From Chrysoperla carnea (taxonomy: Eukaryota; Arthropoda; Insecta; Neuroptera; Chrysopidae), in contig NC_058341.1 in the NCBI RefSeq assembly GCF_905475395.1, positions 60,395,501-60,459,500 of the forward strand: a stretch of DNA of 64,000 nucleotides. The letters are read 5' to 3'. Under the pieces are notes generated by a model. The model did not search any database. It was not told the origin of the DNA and was given only the letters and a program-made list of their open reading frames with translations. The position numbers and the translations under genes were made by a program. Shown here one piece after another: positions 1 through 13,094 of the stretch (its first letter is position 1; every line of letters starts with the position of its first letter).

Positions 1-400
1 CTCAATTTTCACTCTATTGAAAGATATTGTTATTTATAAAACAGCAACTACGAAAGAATGATTATCCATTGGCTTTTGATCTTAAATGCCTATAGTAGAA
101 ATTAATTCAAGTCAAAATTCAGAGTAGATGTTTGAAATTAATATATGAGCGATTTCTAAAGTTATCCTACAAAAGGCTTCTAAACTTGACCAATACTTTG
201 GTCAAGTTTACAATTTGGTCTTTCAATTAAAAAAAACTACTCGATATGACTGGTTCAGACAAAAAGACGACGGTATACGGTATATTTTATATCGCAAGCA
301 AATATAAAAGCCACTCTTGATAAATTTCAAACATACTATGTGGAACAGGACCTTGAAAGGGGGCCTTGACAACATATCATCCGTTATTTAGAGATATTAT

Positions 401-455
401 AGGGTTCAGAACTATTTAACTTTTAACAAATAGGGTTCAGAACTATTTAACTTTT
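401..455. repeat. Short tandem duplication (24 bp, period 31)
   Basis: A 24-base unit starting AGGGTTCAGAACTATT occurs at 401-424 and again identically at 432-455, separated by 7 bases. Nothing else recognisable lies in 1-906, which is AT-rich non-coding sequence. Confidence 0.85.
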
Positions 456-906
456 GTCCTCTGTCTTTCGTTCGAGTATTTACACAACTCCGTAGCTTGA
501 ATAATCAAATTTTGAGTGTTGTTTTCAGAAAAATCAGTTATGTCATTGATTTGGCTGCTACATGCACTCTTTGTAATTTAAATGTTCCAGAAATCATCTG
601 TTGTTTGTTTGTCCCGTTTACAACTTTGAGCGTGATAGTTTTCTCATGAGACTGAATTCTACGACTTTGGACTGAGAAAGCTTGTTTTACGCTGAAAATA
701 TTTCACTTATAAAAAGTTTTTTGCAAACAATTTTCATGATAAGATCTTTTCTTTTGAATGAATGAACAAATTTCCCATTCTTGCTCCACATTTTATTTTC
801 CCATTATAAATGAATATGTTTGTTTACTTTTACTTCTAATTTTTTGTTTAGGAATTTGTCTGTTTTGTTTAATGTCTAAGAATTCTTTGTAAAAGATTTT
901 AAATCT

Positions 907-1115
907 TAGATTAGGTTAGGTTAGGTTATATTGGCTGTCCACTTAGGCTATAGAGCAGATTGTCAGACCATATATGTGTTTTACCACCTTTCCGCTGATA
1001 ATTTCATTTATCAGCTCCTCAATTTCAGAGGCTGAGTGCACCTACTTCATGGATATACCATGCACTACACCAGCCCATCACAACTATTAACCCGCTACCC
1101 TAAACATGCCGCGGG
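907..1115 (-). repeat. Head-truncated SINE copy with TTAGG-type tail
   Basis: Clearly the same family as the copy at 60670-60949. Shared blocks include GGCTGTCC, ACTTAGGCTATAGAG, CCATATATGTGTTTTACCAC, the stretch from GCTGATAATTTCATTTATC to CTGA, and ATGCACTACACCAGCCCATC. On the minus strand the tail is about four AACCT units (+ strand TTAGG repeats at 907-928). The tRNA-like head is damaged: only CCCGCTACCCTAA of the box-B side remains, and it runs into GC-rich and (ATT)n sequence. Inferred to be an old, truncated retroposed copy. Confidence 0.8.
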
Positions 1116-1137
1116 CGGAATTGGTTACGAAATAAAA

Positions 1138-1168
<31 letters not shown>

Positions 1169-4100
1169 AATCATCAATATTTTCACCACTTTAAAATTTT
1201 CGGATGGTGTTGATATGATATTAAGATCAATAAACCTACTACTTTTAACATCTTACTTTTCAACCTTGCATATTTTATAGGTTCGTTTAAAAATTCTGAA
1301 AACTTAACTTAGGAAAGCAACCTTGTTTCACCCCCTTAATATTTTTAGAAAATGTTGGTATGAAATTAGGCACTATAGTCCAACAGCTCAACAAGATATT
1401 TAGCGATTGTAAACCTTCCAGAGGTTTTCTTAGAAAATATTAGAGGTAGCAGGTACCCGTTTGGTAGGGAAGTTTCAATTATTGGTTTATTGTGACTAGA
1501 CTAGTTTCTTATCAACCCGATTTGATTTTATTACAGGGATGAATATCTCTCCGTTTACCCGCTTCATATTATCAGTGTAGATGAGGTTGGTATGACAAGC
1601 ACAACAACTCAAAGATGCGTATCAGTTATCATCTTTTTATCTTCATAATTCCGGAGAAATATTCTGGAAACTTTTTTGCGTACAGTGTATGGCGAACATA
1701 AACTTTTTCTATGGAGTTGTAATCTACGTACATGGCCAGCAATTTTTTGTGGATATCACTATGTCAGTATCGCACGTCAGGCCCATACTGGTTGGCGATA
1801 CCCACAATACTTCTGGTGGATAGCCCTGTTCAATACTGTAGTTTTATTATGCTAACATAGATACTATATAAGTATCTGTCTCTATAGCTTCTATACCAGC
1901 AGTGTAGTAAACGCCATCACTTTTTTACAGTGTACTCTAAAAATTAAAAATATAAAATTTGAGGAAAGGATAAATTTTTTCCTGCTTCGACAACAACATC
2001 TTCTATTAATCGTTTTTAACAAAAACGGAAATAGAAGTTAAATCAGAGTAGTGTTAACTGTTGGATCTACAGAGTAGATTATTAAGTTATAAAAGAAACT
2101 TTTAGGGTTTCTAAGTACTTTTATAATACAGTGTCGACGAGTTTACCATAGAGAAAAAAATTTTTACTATGGGTTTTACGAAAAAAAGTTTATTTATAAA
2201 AAGTTCAGCACGGTTAAAAAAGAATGTACAGGGTGTTATTAATTTAAATTAAAACAATGAAATTATAATATAAGTGTATTGGTTGAAGAACCAAACCAGC
2301 GAAAAAAGTATTGAGAGGTTCAATTTGTTGACCTCCACGAAGTCCAAATTTAACAATCATCGAATTGCATGTAGTGTCTATGCGTAACCTATGCAAAATG
2401 ATACAGAGTTTATTAAAAATTTTCCAGCCAATTTTCTCAAGAACAGATAGGAATATTAAAAAATGGTAAAATAACCCGGATTTTACAATTTTTTACTGGT
2501 AAAATCTTTTTTTGAAAAAAATTAACTGAAAAATTTTGACAAAACTCGTATTATTCGGGCCTTCTTTTCGTATAGCTTAATTTTCCGTGAACGCCTTTCT
2601 GGTCCGATGGTCCAATGGAACCACCTTTTTTTAGCAAAATCTGAATTTTTAAATTAAAAAAATAAAATTTGGTTTTTGAAAATTTTTTTTCTAGGCCTCA
2701 GTTTTTGATACGAGTTTTTTTTCTATAAAAATTTTCAGATAAGCGTTTCTTTTATGGGGGAAACGATCAGAATCACACAAAAGGAAAATAAAAATAAACA
2801 ACTTGTTTGCATTCCTCCCGAGTCTGCTTTTAGTTTTTTGATATTCTAATCCTGTTTTGAAAAAATTGGTTTAAAACTTTTTAAAAAAGCAACCTAAGGA
2901 GTGTCCATAAACTACGCACCCCCGCCAAAATGAAGCGGGGGCAGTTCAAAAGCAATGTCGAGATACTTGAGGGGAGGGGTGGTAAGCTACGTCAATTTTG
3001 TCGATATATTTTTTTTGGTACAATGGAAATATTTTTTTTGAAAGTAAGTTAATAGAAGAAGACATCATGAAGGCCGGGAGAGGTTCCAATGAGGCTAGAA
3101 TTGAACCACGTAGATTATGTACGCTCCCCTTAATTTGTGATCCTAGGTATGACACTCTCGACTACTGCATGCATATGAAGATGGTATGGGATTATGGTAT
3201 TTAGCGTGATTAGTTTTTAAATGCTTTTAAATATATTCAATTATATTTCAATTAACTATGCATAATAACAATTTCATTTTTAAACCATGTACAGAGGTAC
3301 ACAAAATATAAGGTTCTTGCATATGGGTTGAATGAATATAAACAAGCCAAGATGCGTCATGAAAAGAACAATTTGTGTTAAGTTTCAAATGGTTCACTTC
3401 ATAGATAATTAAATTAGAGTAGCTTAAAACCTTTTTTTTTTTGAAATCTCCGACACATGCGATGGGTTATTATCAAGGGCCAGACCTTGTGGATAGGATT
3501 TGTACTTATATAACACTTTTATTGGAACTTTCCGTTAACTTCTAAGTGGTTAGGGGTTGATTTTTGGTTTGTAGTTATCTACGCAGAAAAATTCTTCAAT
3601 CGCTAGTTCCCTACAACAATCTTAAGAAATATTTATTTGGAGGATGTAATATACGAGCATCCGTGAAAACTTTAAAAATCTCAGCGCTGCGGTAGTAAAA
3701 AAAATTTAACCGTTTATCAGATCACTCAGCTGATCATTTTCATTGAATTAAACGATTATACAACCATTATAGAATCTTATCGATTTATTGTTCATAAATA
3801 AAGGCTGACTGAGCACCCCTGTTCTAACACCTAACTGACTGACAATTATAACTGTTATTTATATGCAATATACAATCTGTATAACAATTTTCAGCTTTAG
3901 TAAATTCATTTTAGTTCCACGTAAAACTGTACCGTTTCGATAGCATATATCTGACCCCTGTTCTATCGTTTGCTTGACTGACCGTAGTATGTGTGTACAC
4001 AACTACTCTAACCAAACCTCAAATGATCAACTTTAGTAAATTCATCGAATTTTGTTTAGCTTGGCTCCTCCATTATTACACACAAAACTTATGATGAAAC

Positions 4101-4538
4101 CATATACTGGCTTTTACAATGTATGTTACTGTGTTGAGAGATTCTGTATATTAAACTGAAAACTTTTTAGTCTCTACAGATGCATATAAGAAGAAATTTA
4201 ATTATTTAACCAATAGATCGTTTTTGTATAAAAAAAAAATAATAACTGCATACGAAAGTTATTTTACTATTTTCAGAAAATCTGTACAAATTACAATTTT
4301 ATTAAAGTATTTAACTTTTTTCTCATTCAAAGATTAAAAAAGTATTTTTTAATGTTTGCTTATGTTTATGACAAAAAATGCATTCGTTAAAAGAATTCTA
4401 CAATATACATTTACTATAATAATAACTAAAAAACTAGTAAGAAAGTTTATAACGTAGAATCAACACAAAAGTTTACTTCCAAAAGTCTAGTCGATAAGTT
4501 TTTGTAATTACCATCGGTACTTATAAAGTATATATAAA
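1116..4538. other. Gene-free AT-rich stretch
   Basis: No gene recognised. It contains an (ATT)n microsatellite near 1139-1172 and a small GC-rich inverted motif near 2921-2941 (CCCCGCC with AAGCGGGGGC), beside a block reading GTGTCCATAAACTACGCACC. Short ORFs around 2946-3204 overlap on both strands, are not conserved-looking and are treated as chance. The remainder is poly-A/poly-T-rich and unassigned. Confidence 0.6.
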
Positions 4539-4599
4539 CTAGCTTTTGCCCACGGCTTCGCTCGTGATAATGATTCATTTCAATGTATTCCATAAATGA

Positions 4600-5225
4600 T
4601 TTAATGAATCGTTGATTCATTTAGAGAACCAATTTTAAAGACTTAGGGAACAGACTTTACTTACATCCCCTTGGAAAATAACGTGGCATTCGTCCATGCA
4701 GTTTGCTTATTAAGAATGAAATAAATAAGTGATACAGTATACTTTTCTCTCAATCGCTTGTGATAATGATTCATTTAGTGAATCATTGATTCATTTAGAG
4801 ATCCAACCTTTACCTCACTTATCCCCTCTATATACTGCAATATATACAATGTCAACTTTAAAGACCCAAATACTACCCCTTCAGCTCGCTTGTCTTCGCT
4901 TAGTCCGCTAAAGTAAGTGCTCCTTTAAAGAATGAAATAAAAGTGTGATACAGTATACTTCTTTCTCAAACCATGAGCACATATATCAATTTGAACAACC
5001 CTTCCTTAAAAAATGACAAAGTTTCATATGAACTTTCACCTCTTATTTTAGGCCCTTGAACAATGAATTTTTTGAAAATAGTAAGTAATACAGTAAACTT
5101 TTCTATTGAACATTGAGCTCATATATCATTCTTTGCAATTCTAACTTCAAAATTGATAAAGTTTCATGCAAACTTTCAACCCTATTTTGAACCCCTTACG
5201 GGATAAATTTTAAAAAATACCTTCA
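4600..5225. repeat. Degenerate tandem repeat, ~3 units of 140-220 bp
   Basis: Related blocks recur: GAATGAAATAAATAAGTG then ATACAGTATACTT (from 4714), GAATGAAATAAAAGTGTG then ATACAGTATACTT (from 4930), and TAGTAAGTAATACAGTAAAC (from about 5079). Each is followed by a CTTTCA.CC-type block. GATAATGATTCATTT also occurs twice, near 4567 and 4762. The organisation is degenerate and spacing varies, so this is an old local amplification. Confidence 0.6.
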
Positions 5226-5749
5226 ATACAAGAAACGGTGTATGTATGATCTTCACCCATCTGAGAATCAGATGAGACAATAAAATTTTTGGTTAACTTT
5301 TGACTATTTTTTTTAAATTAATTTTATTTTAATTTTTTTTCATGAAAGCAAGCCAAAACCATCATCTTCTTAATTAAATTATCTTTCTCCTAAGAAAATG
5401 AACAGGTGTAAGCCAATATAGGCAACTATATCGATCTGTTAACTAATCCAAATTGATATCAGAAAAAATAAGTTTTAATTACGAAAATAATGGCATAGAC
5501 TTGCCTGTAAAAAACCCTTCATGGAAAAAATTGGTTAAAATTAATTTCATTAAAAATCGCCGTGAACACTTTTTGTTATAAAAAAAAATCAGAACAGGAG
5601 TGTTCAAAAATCAATAAAATTTGATAAAAAATATGTCTAATCGGGCTATCAGATTTGTGAAGATCGACCTTATACAGTCTCCTTCTCTGGATTAAAAACT
5701 GGAGTGACTTAGTAGATTTTTCTTTTTTTATTAGTGCGTATTTATTTTT

Positions 5750-6090
5750 ATGAATAGAAATTGGATACCAAATTCAACACTTAAATTATGAATAGGAAAA
5801 TAGTGTCCATAAGAGGAGAGAAAATATTTCGTAGATATTTTATAGAAACAATACTATATTAATAGTTCTGTATTAAATATTCTTCCTAAGATGTTTGATT
5901 TTGTTACAAAATAAATCTATTGTACTATTTTGACTTCAATGGTTCAAAATAATTCAAATTTCTATCTTCAATGGTTTTTCCCTCGACTTTTTCTGACGGT
6001 TAAAACCTTCAATACACAGCAGTATAATCATCGTTTCAAATATTTCGTACAACGGTAAAATAAATTTTCATACTTGAGTTTATAAATCAT
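5750..6090. repeat. Dispersed repeat, copy 1 (pair with 50312-50630)
   Basis: Shares ordered blocks with 50312-50630: GTGTCCATAAGAGGA, a GTAGATA..TTTATA block, TTTGATTTTGT, TTTCTATCTTCAATGGTTT and TTTCGTACAACG.TAAAATA. Same orientation, clearly diverged. There is no coding potential and the element class is unknown. Confidence 0.6.
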
Positions 6091-6431
6091 GATGCAAAAC
6101 ATACCGCTTGTGAGAAGAAAAATTTAAATTCTCTGTAAATATATATAAACCACATGAATTTAAAAAAAAACATAGTAACATGACAAACATGCATTCGTTG
6201 ATCTATATTTGTCTATAAAATTATTAACATGGGTTTTCCATATACAAAATTCTCATCCCCTTTTTACCCCCTTAGGGGTTGAATTTTGGAAAATCCTTCC
6301 TTATCGGATGCCAACGTCATGCAAAGAACATACTGTCAAAGTTTCAGGCCTCTACGATAAGCGGTTTAGGCTGTACAATGATCCGTCAGTCATTCAGGAC
6401 AAAGAATTTTATATAGATAGAAGAAGATAAA

Positions 6432-8659
6432 TACCTAAATACCTAAATATCAATTGTTTTTTAAAACATTTTTTTTAGGAGGAAATTCAACTTAAAAATA
6501 TGTCATTATTGCATTTAATTGAAAGATACTATGCTTAAAGTTTATGAGTAATTGTAGGTCAAAGTCATGGACACAGGCAATTGTCCTCTATTGCCCTTGA
6601 CAACTTTTCGACATATTTTTATGTCGCGTTTCCTCCGAAAGCTGACGATTTTCAAAATACTAGTTTAAAGGATAATTTTTTTTTTTTTTTTAAATGAGAA
6701 TCAACTTTCTAATTTAAAGTGTTATTCTAGACCTTACCATTAAGGATCTAAATTGGCTATTAAAGATACCCGAAGGACTAGGTCCATTCTGATACCAGAA
6801 CATGACTGATTAACTACAAAACGAGATATTTAGAAAATTGTTATTCAAATTTCGTTTATTCATAATTTCATGTTAATTATTGACATATAGAAATATAAAT
6901 TTTAATTAATTTGATAATTTTACGAGTACGGTTTGTAATTAGTTAGTTTATTAAAATTTCAGAATAACTATAATTAATTAATTATGCAGATCATGGCTCT
7001 ATATACATTTTTTGGGTACTCTTTATACCGGGTGTGCCGTAAGTACCGCACGATTTTGTTGCATCACGCAGAAACTGAAATTCTAAGACGAAAAGACCTC
7101 TTCCATTTTTTGATCCGATGACGGATAGTTAGCTATTAGTTAAAATAGGCAGCCAATCAGAAGCATTGTAACTAAAAATTAAAACCACTCGAAACTGAAT
7201 AATTAATGTAATTAATGATTTTTGATAGATTAAAAATAAATTATTAAATAATATAGTTATTTAAAAAAAAATTATAAAGTACTTTTTAATTACTTAAAAT
7301 TAATTAATATAAGTACAAATTCAGTGAGAAAAATTCAAAATTTCTAAAACGGGAAATTCAAATTTTTAAATGGACGTGACATCATAGTATTGGTTTGTCA
7401 AATTTGTTGACATACTGTATGGTATTAATTACTTACATTTTGTATGGTATTACATTGAGTTATATTATCCTGCAGCTTTTTATTAGAAACCTTAATGATA
7501 ACGAGTGTAAATTCTGTGTTGTAAATTCTTTTTTTTAAACTGTAAAATTGAACTGTCATCAATTGACAGATCACGTACTTATACGTCATCAACAGAGAGC
7601 GCCAAAAAAACTGCGTTCAAATATCTTAAAATTATTCAGTATTTTAAATATTTTTTTACACTTTTTTACACAGCATTTTTAAACAGTATTTATGTTTTTT
7701 ACTAAATTATAACGGTGTAAACAATGAATTAAAAATATTAAAAAAATACATTAATATTCCATATTGTTTCTATCAAAATTAATTATTCAATACTTTATAA
7801 TTTTTTTATTTACGTAATAACAATAATAATTATTTAATAATTTATTTTTAAGTCCATGTTGCTAGATTCTAGATGTTGCCAGGTCAGATTATCTTTACCA
7901 TTTTTAGAAGGGGTCTATAGTTCTCTCAACTTAAATATGTTTTCATAATCCTTTTTATTTAAGTCAAAAATGTAGAAAAAGGATATTTGCCAAAATTAAG
8001 CCATTTTCGTACAGTTAAAACCTCTTGAAAGATTTTTCTTAGGTGTCAAATTATGATAAGTAACGCATGGGCTACTGGTGCAAATGTTTTTATTAATTAA
8101 TGAATATTCAACTGTTTATTCAATGAAATGGTTAATGTTAAAGTTTACTTACCAAATTAATAACTTGAATTACGTATACATTATAGAAATCAACAAAACT
8201 TTAATTAATTGAATTTATATTAGGTTTTTGGTTGCATACTATATTTCAATAAATAATTAAAATAATAAAAAATAATTTTTTATTGGTGTATAACTACAAG
8301 TTTTTTTTATTTTATCTCAAAATTTTTCTTCTTACTTTCGTTCATTCTCAAAAGATTAAAAACTTTAATTAAAAGTTTAATTGTATAAAATTTTCCTTAT
8401 AAAAAATAAACAACCTATGAAATATTTTTTCGTTTACTTGTAGCGCAAATTAGGGCAAAACTTTAATGTCCATTTTCTGCAAAACAATAAAAGATACGGA
8501 CTTGAAAATTTGCAGGTAGCTAAAACTAGGAGTCTTGTGAAAGATTCCCGAAAAACAAAAATTTTCGAAAACGAGAACAAAATGGGACTGAAAGGCCGTT
8601 ATGTTAGCTTTTTAAACTTTTCGAATTTATTAATAATAATGCTAGTACATATTTACTCT
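6432..8659. other. Very AT-rich, gene-free
   Basis: No gene recognised. 7170-8300 is extremely AT-rich with many short TTAATTAA-type palindromes. A block near 7026-7066 (GGGTGTGCCGTAAGTACCGC) looks like the edge of an unclassified repeat, but I could not find its partner. Confidence 0.55.
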
Positions 8660-8716
8660 ACAGGATATTTAAACAATTAACTCAGTCAATTGTTTGTTTT
8701 CACTTGTTTTTCTTAT
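8660..8716 (-). repeat. Family R terminal fragment
   Basis: Contains only the 5' terminal signature of the family defined at 13861-14407, read on the minus strand: CAATTAACTCAGTCAATTGT followed by TTGTTTTCACTTGTTTTT. The rest of the element is absent. Confidence 0.65.
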
Positions 8717-9296
8717 TTGTATAAAAAGAATCTAAGATAAATTAAAAAAAAAAACTTTTAATTCTTTTTCCTATTTTTTTTTCCGGAACTATATCATTGT
8801 ACATGTCTGTATGTATATATTTTTTTGCAATGTAATGTGCACTCTGTGGGCAAAATGCATGTATAAATGTATATTATGTATGAATACATAATGTATACAA
8901 TACCCAAGTTTAAACTCTGTTAACATTTCTGTTATCAATTGATCCATTGTATGCAGGTTCTGTATGCTCAGTTTCATTTCATACTTTGCACTACTGAGAG
9001 TTAGCAAGAAAAAATAATTTATTTTTTTTAAAATTTGCGATGCAATATTTTGAAAACGGCTCAAATTTGGCGGATTTACTTTATTAACAAGGATTATGTA
9101 AAATTTTTTAAGTAAGATGTTGATTTTAAAGTGGCGTGGATAACCTGACCAATTTCAAATCGGGCAACATGGATTTTCTTTTTAAATAACTCATGTAAAG
9201 TTTTAGGGCGCTAATTTTGACCACTCAAATCTAATCAGTACTTGCTCTATTAACTAATTATTTAAACCTCATATGCTGTAAGAGTTTCTAAGCTAA

Positions 9297-10303
9297 GGTA
9301 TTTGGATCAAATTCAGACCATTTAACGTTTATATCTCATCAAATAAATACAATATATTTATTACCTAAGTACTCCAATCATCTTAGGGTTTAATCTCGGA
9401 ATCTAATGGAGTAAGCTGAATTTATGTACAAAATTTTATTTTGAAAGTACAAATGTTGTCTCAAAAGTATGATAACGCTTGCGCCTCTTTAAATATTCTA
9501 GATCAAAGGTTGCGAAAATCAGTTTTTTGTAAATATCTCGTTTCTCCTGCCTTCAATCATATTAACATTTATTTCAAAAGTTGTTAAAATTTTCTACAAA
9601 TTATGTTTGAAACTCTTTTATGTACATTGAACCGTTTTTGAAATAGAGGGCGCAGAAGATGGTGCACTCAGCTTAACGTACTTCAGTGCTGGGTCAATAT
9701 TTATAAATATAAGGTATTAAATAATTATTTAAATAGTTTTTAATCGACAATTAAGTGAAAAAACCGCATAATAGATACGGTCAATCGTGAATCCCAGTCT
9801 ATTTTGCGGTTTTTTCCTTAATTATTCATTAAATACTATTTAAATAATTATTTAATACCTCATATTTATAAATATTGACCCAGCACTGAAGTACGTTAAG
9901 CTGAGCGCAACACCATATGCGCCCTCTATTTTTAAAAGAACGATTCAACATACAAAAAAAATTTTTATACCCAAAATTTGTAGAAAATTTTATCCTCTAC
10001 AACTCTTATAATACGATGCTATACGATGGAAGGCAAAAGAAAAGAGATATTCATAAAAAACTGATTTTCGAGACCTTTGACCTTGAATATCTAACGACGC
10101 ACACGCGTGATAATTTGTGAATTTTGAAACAACATTTGTACTATCAAAATAAAAGTTTGTTCAAAAAATTCAGCTTATTCCGTTAGATTCCGAGATTGAC
10201 CATTTATTTTGACTAAAATGATCGGGTTAAAGGTACTTGGATCAAATTCAAACAATTTTACGTTTATATCTCATCATATATCTCATCAAATATAAACAAT
10301 ATA
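9297..10303. repeat. Foldback element 1 (~830 bp palindrome) with flanking direct repeats
   Basis: The left arm (about 9371-9785) and right arm (about 9800-10200) are reverse complements. CTCGGAATCTAATGGAGTAA near 9396 pairs with the mirrored TTCCGTTAGATTCCGAGA near 10180. The central AACCGCATAATAGA..GCGGTTTTTT marks the axis near 9790, and the TATTTATAAATAT..GACCCAGCAC blocks mirror one another. A direct repeat of about 60 bp (GGTA.TTGGATCAAATTCA ... CGTTTATATCTCATCA) flanks it at 9297-9356 and 10231-10303. A 67-codon ORF on the right arm is just palindrome sequence. The family recurs at 18541, 32135 and 48158. Confidence 0.85.
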
Positions 10304-10378
10304 CATAAATTGTAAATGTGTATTACCAAAACAAATAAAATATTTTAATAACTCTATGAAATATTAATTTTAAATACA

Positions 10379-10912
10379 ACAAGTGAAAACAAATAATTGA
10401 TTGAGTTAATTGTTGAAATACCATGCATAAATAGTGTTGATTACTCTATCACATTGCACATACATATACAATTTATATAATACATACTATACAATTTACG
10501 CCTAGTTTGCGCCCTCACGGGTAAACAGTGATGTTTACGAAAAAATGTCTCAAGGAAAAGTTGTTTATTTTTTTATAAGGATCATTTTTTACATTTAAAC
10601 TTTTGTTCTATCTATAACGGTTTACAAGATGGATCCTACGGTCCCAAGACCCAATTGACCTATGATACTCATTTACGAACTCGACCTCAATTTTTACGTC
10701 CTGAGTACGCTGTAAAAATTTCAGCTCGATATGTTTTTTCATTTTTGAGTTATCGTGTCCACAGACGGACGGACAACCGGAAATGGACTAATTAGGTGAT
10801 TTTATGAACACCTATAGCAAAATTTTGTGCGTGGCATCAATATTTTTGAGCGTTACAAACTTGGGACTAAACTTAGTATACCTTGCATATTACATATATG
10901 CATGGTATAAAA
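10379..10912 (+). repeat. Family R repeat, near full length
   Basis: Starts AACAAGTGAAAACAAATAAT, then a short imperfect palindrome around GATTGAGTTAAT and AAATACCATG. The landmarks follow in order: GCGCCCTCACGGGTAAACAG, TGATGTTTACGAAAAAATGT, CTATAACGGTTTACAAGATG, AAGACCCAATTGACCTATGA, GACGGACGGACAACCGGAAA, TGGACTAATTAGGTGATTTT, GGGACTAAACTTAGTATACC and a terminal ATGCATGGTATAA. No ORF spans it. The class is unknown, and the orientation is defined arbitrarily from this copy. Confidence 0.85.
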
Positions 10913-11544
10913 ATATTTTTTACTCGATTGTTTGTATAACGAAAGTTTATGTGCTATTTAGAAAATGTAAACATATGGTCTAAAAGATAGCAACATAAAT
11001 TACCAAAAAATAGGTGTAGTGAAAGATTGCAAATAGGAATCAAAAGTTTTAAATGTGTATTGAGATTCGTCTTTACCAAGGGAGGGATGTTTGTGTTAAA
11101 CACACGCGAATTGTCCCGGTATTCCGTTCTCTGGTAAATCCGGCGCCTCTTTTAATCCGGCCGTTTTTTTTTTCTTGACGATTTTGTATTGAAGTATGGT
11201 TTGTACAGAATGGGCCAAATTCGAGATAGAATAAAATTCATAGTATTCTCTTGATCTCTTTTTCTGAGACAAGTTCCATGGCGTCAACAAAAACTGGCTC
11301 GCATTTTTTGTTTTCGAGTCAAAATTCGATTATGTGACTTTTAAACTTATATGAATAACAACTTTTTTTGGTAGAAGTCGGTGGCATCATTAAAATTTAA
11401 ATAAAATGGTCGGTTTTCGTGTTATGACCCAAAGTTTTGTTTTTTTTAATAGGAAGCATAGTTGGCTATGGCTTAGTTAAAACTTATATTGTTTCCTCTA
11501 TTTAGCAATGTATTACTTGTTAGGTCGCTTTTGGCCCATATATA
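10913..11544. other. Gene-free spacer
   Basis: No gene recognised. A 64-codon minus-strand ORF at 11096-11290 has no recognisable motif and no context, and I treat it as chance. There is slightly higher GC around 11100-11160. Confidence 0.5.
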
Positions 11545-12030
11545 TACCATATATGTATGTAATATATATCAAGGTATATTAAGTTTAGTCCCAAGTTTGT
11601 TATACCCTGCATATATGAAATATATCAAGGTATACCAAGTTTAGTTCCAAGTTCGTAACACTTAATATTGATGCTACGTACAAGGATGCTGCGTGCTTAG
11701 GATGTAAAAAGTTACGTCAATTGGGTCTAGTGCGTAAGACCCATCTTGTAAATTGTTAGAGGTAGAAGAAAAGTTTAAGTGTAAAAAATGTTCTTTAAAA
11801 AATAAACAAACTTTTGTTTGAAACATTTTTCGTAAACATTACTGTTTACACGCGAGAGCGTAAATTATATAGTATGTATTATATGGGAATATCAGTTATA
11901 TGTGTGTGATATGTAAAAGTATGTGTGGCTAACTTACATGACGTACAAAAACAAACGATTGCGTAATCAACACTGTCTATACATGGTTTTTCAACAATTA
12001 ATTCAGTCAACTGTTTGTTTTCATTTGATT
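11545..12030 (-). repeat. Family R repeat with duplicated terminus
   Basis: Minus-orientation copy. The element's 3' end (AAGGTATA..AAGTTTAGTCCCAAGTT) occurs twice in a row, at about 11570-11600 and 11626-11655, so one copy sits in, or was extended by, another. The GTCCGTCCGTC block is missing here. The 5' terminal signature ends the copy at about 12030. Confidence 0.8.
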
Positions 12031-13094
12031 TTTTTATTTTTATTTTAATAATGCCATTTATTTGAAATAAAATCTGCAGTTTCGTAATTTCCAAGCCGTT
12101 TTGGTGACAGGATAGTGATTCTAATATTAAATCTGATGATTCTATAGGTTTTTGAAAGGATGATGACTTGTGTTGTTTGTAAACCGACTTTCGGAAACTT
12201 AGCTATAAAGTGTTCTCAATCAAATCGGTTCGACCGTTTAGGGACTTCGATGTCACTGGAAACACACAGACACACAGATAATAAACACTTTAAACTTATA
12301 GCCCTCCTTCTTAAATGAATATCAAAGGTAAAGGTCAAGGACATCAGATGAAATGAAAAGGATACTTAGAGAACTATAATTTTTTGCGACAAATATTTTA
12401 ATTGAAATATTTGAGTTGACTTTTTTCTTTTGAATCAATGTTTTGAATTACTTTATTATTATTTTATCATTTCACTTTTCGAAATGAATTGAGCCAGGTT
12501 TATTTGACCATTCATTTCCATAGTAATTATTTATATGTTAAATTTTGTAGACTATAAAAATCGGAAACAGAAAATTGAAGTTTTTGTTTTGATTCTCAAC
12601 CGTTTTTATTATTTACCCATATTATTGAAGTTGGCAGGCCAGAGATTTTAGCTCAAGATTTTTATAATTTATGTTGCTATCTCACAGTCTAATAGAATAA
12701 AGGTAAATAAATATATTGGAATTGGTATGTGAGGTTTATATAGATGATTGAAATAAACAAAAAGTGAGTTTTCAGTTCATTTTATTTAGTAAATAGTACA
12801 GAGAGGAGATATATAGTAGATATTTGTGTTCAATATTTTGTTTTATTTAATATTTAGTTAGAATATTCGATATAAAATTATAAAATAAATATAATAAAAT
12901 GGTTCTTTGTTTGTTATACACTCATTCACTATGTAGTAAATTCAAAAATAGCTTTTTATATCTGTGGTATGTGCATATATTATTTATTACTGCGTGTGTT
13001 AATAAAATTAAATGCCCACGAAATTATTATCATCCCAGACTATTCAAAAACAAACTGGCGCAAGACAGCACAGTTTTGGTGGAAAGGATATCTT
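12031..13094. other. Gene-free spacer
   Basis: No gene recognised. 12180-12290 contains a block with ACACACAGACACACAGATAA after CGGTTCGACCGTTTAGGGA, like the internal part of the dispersed repeat at 38140. The rest is AT-rich and unassigned. Confidence 0.5.

Larger units (their letters stand above)
4539..6431 (-). mobile_element. Helitron-like element, minus orientation, probably interrupted
   Basis: The low-coordinate edge reads A|CTAGCTTTTGCCCACGGC. On the minus strand that is a GC-rich short hairpin region ending in CTAG next to T, the Helitron 3' signature. The high-coordinate edge near 6400-6431 (TATATAGATAGAAGAAGA) resembles the 5' end of the better-defined copy at 29190-29653, and 6240-6290 shares its TTTTTACCCCCTTAGGGG block. 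Between them are degenerate ~200 bp tandem units (4600-5225), an imperfect inverted-repeat block (about 5232-5690, with GATCTTCAC / GTGAAGATC ends) and a dispersed repeat (5750-6090). That these lie inside one element is inference; the two ends could belong to different copies. Confidence 0.45.

Noticed and set aside
907..928. Interstitial telomere
   Set aside because: Only about four TTAGG units, and the same tail occurs on a second SINE copy, so it is the SINE tail and not a telomere remnant.
4539..5225. Array of direct repeats as CRISPR
   Set aside because: Units are long, degenerate and irregularly spaced in a eukaryotic Helitron-like context; no short identical repeats with unique spacers anywhere in the window.
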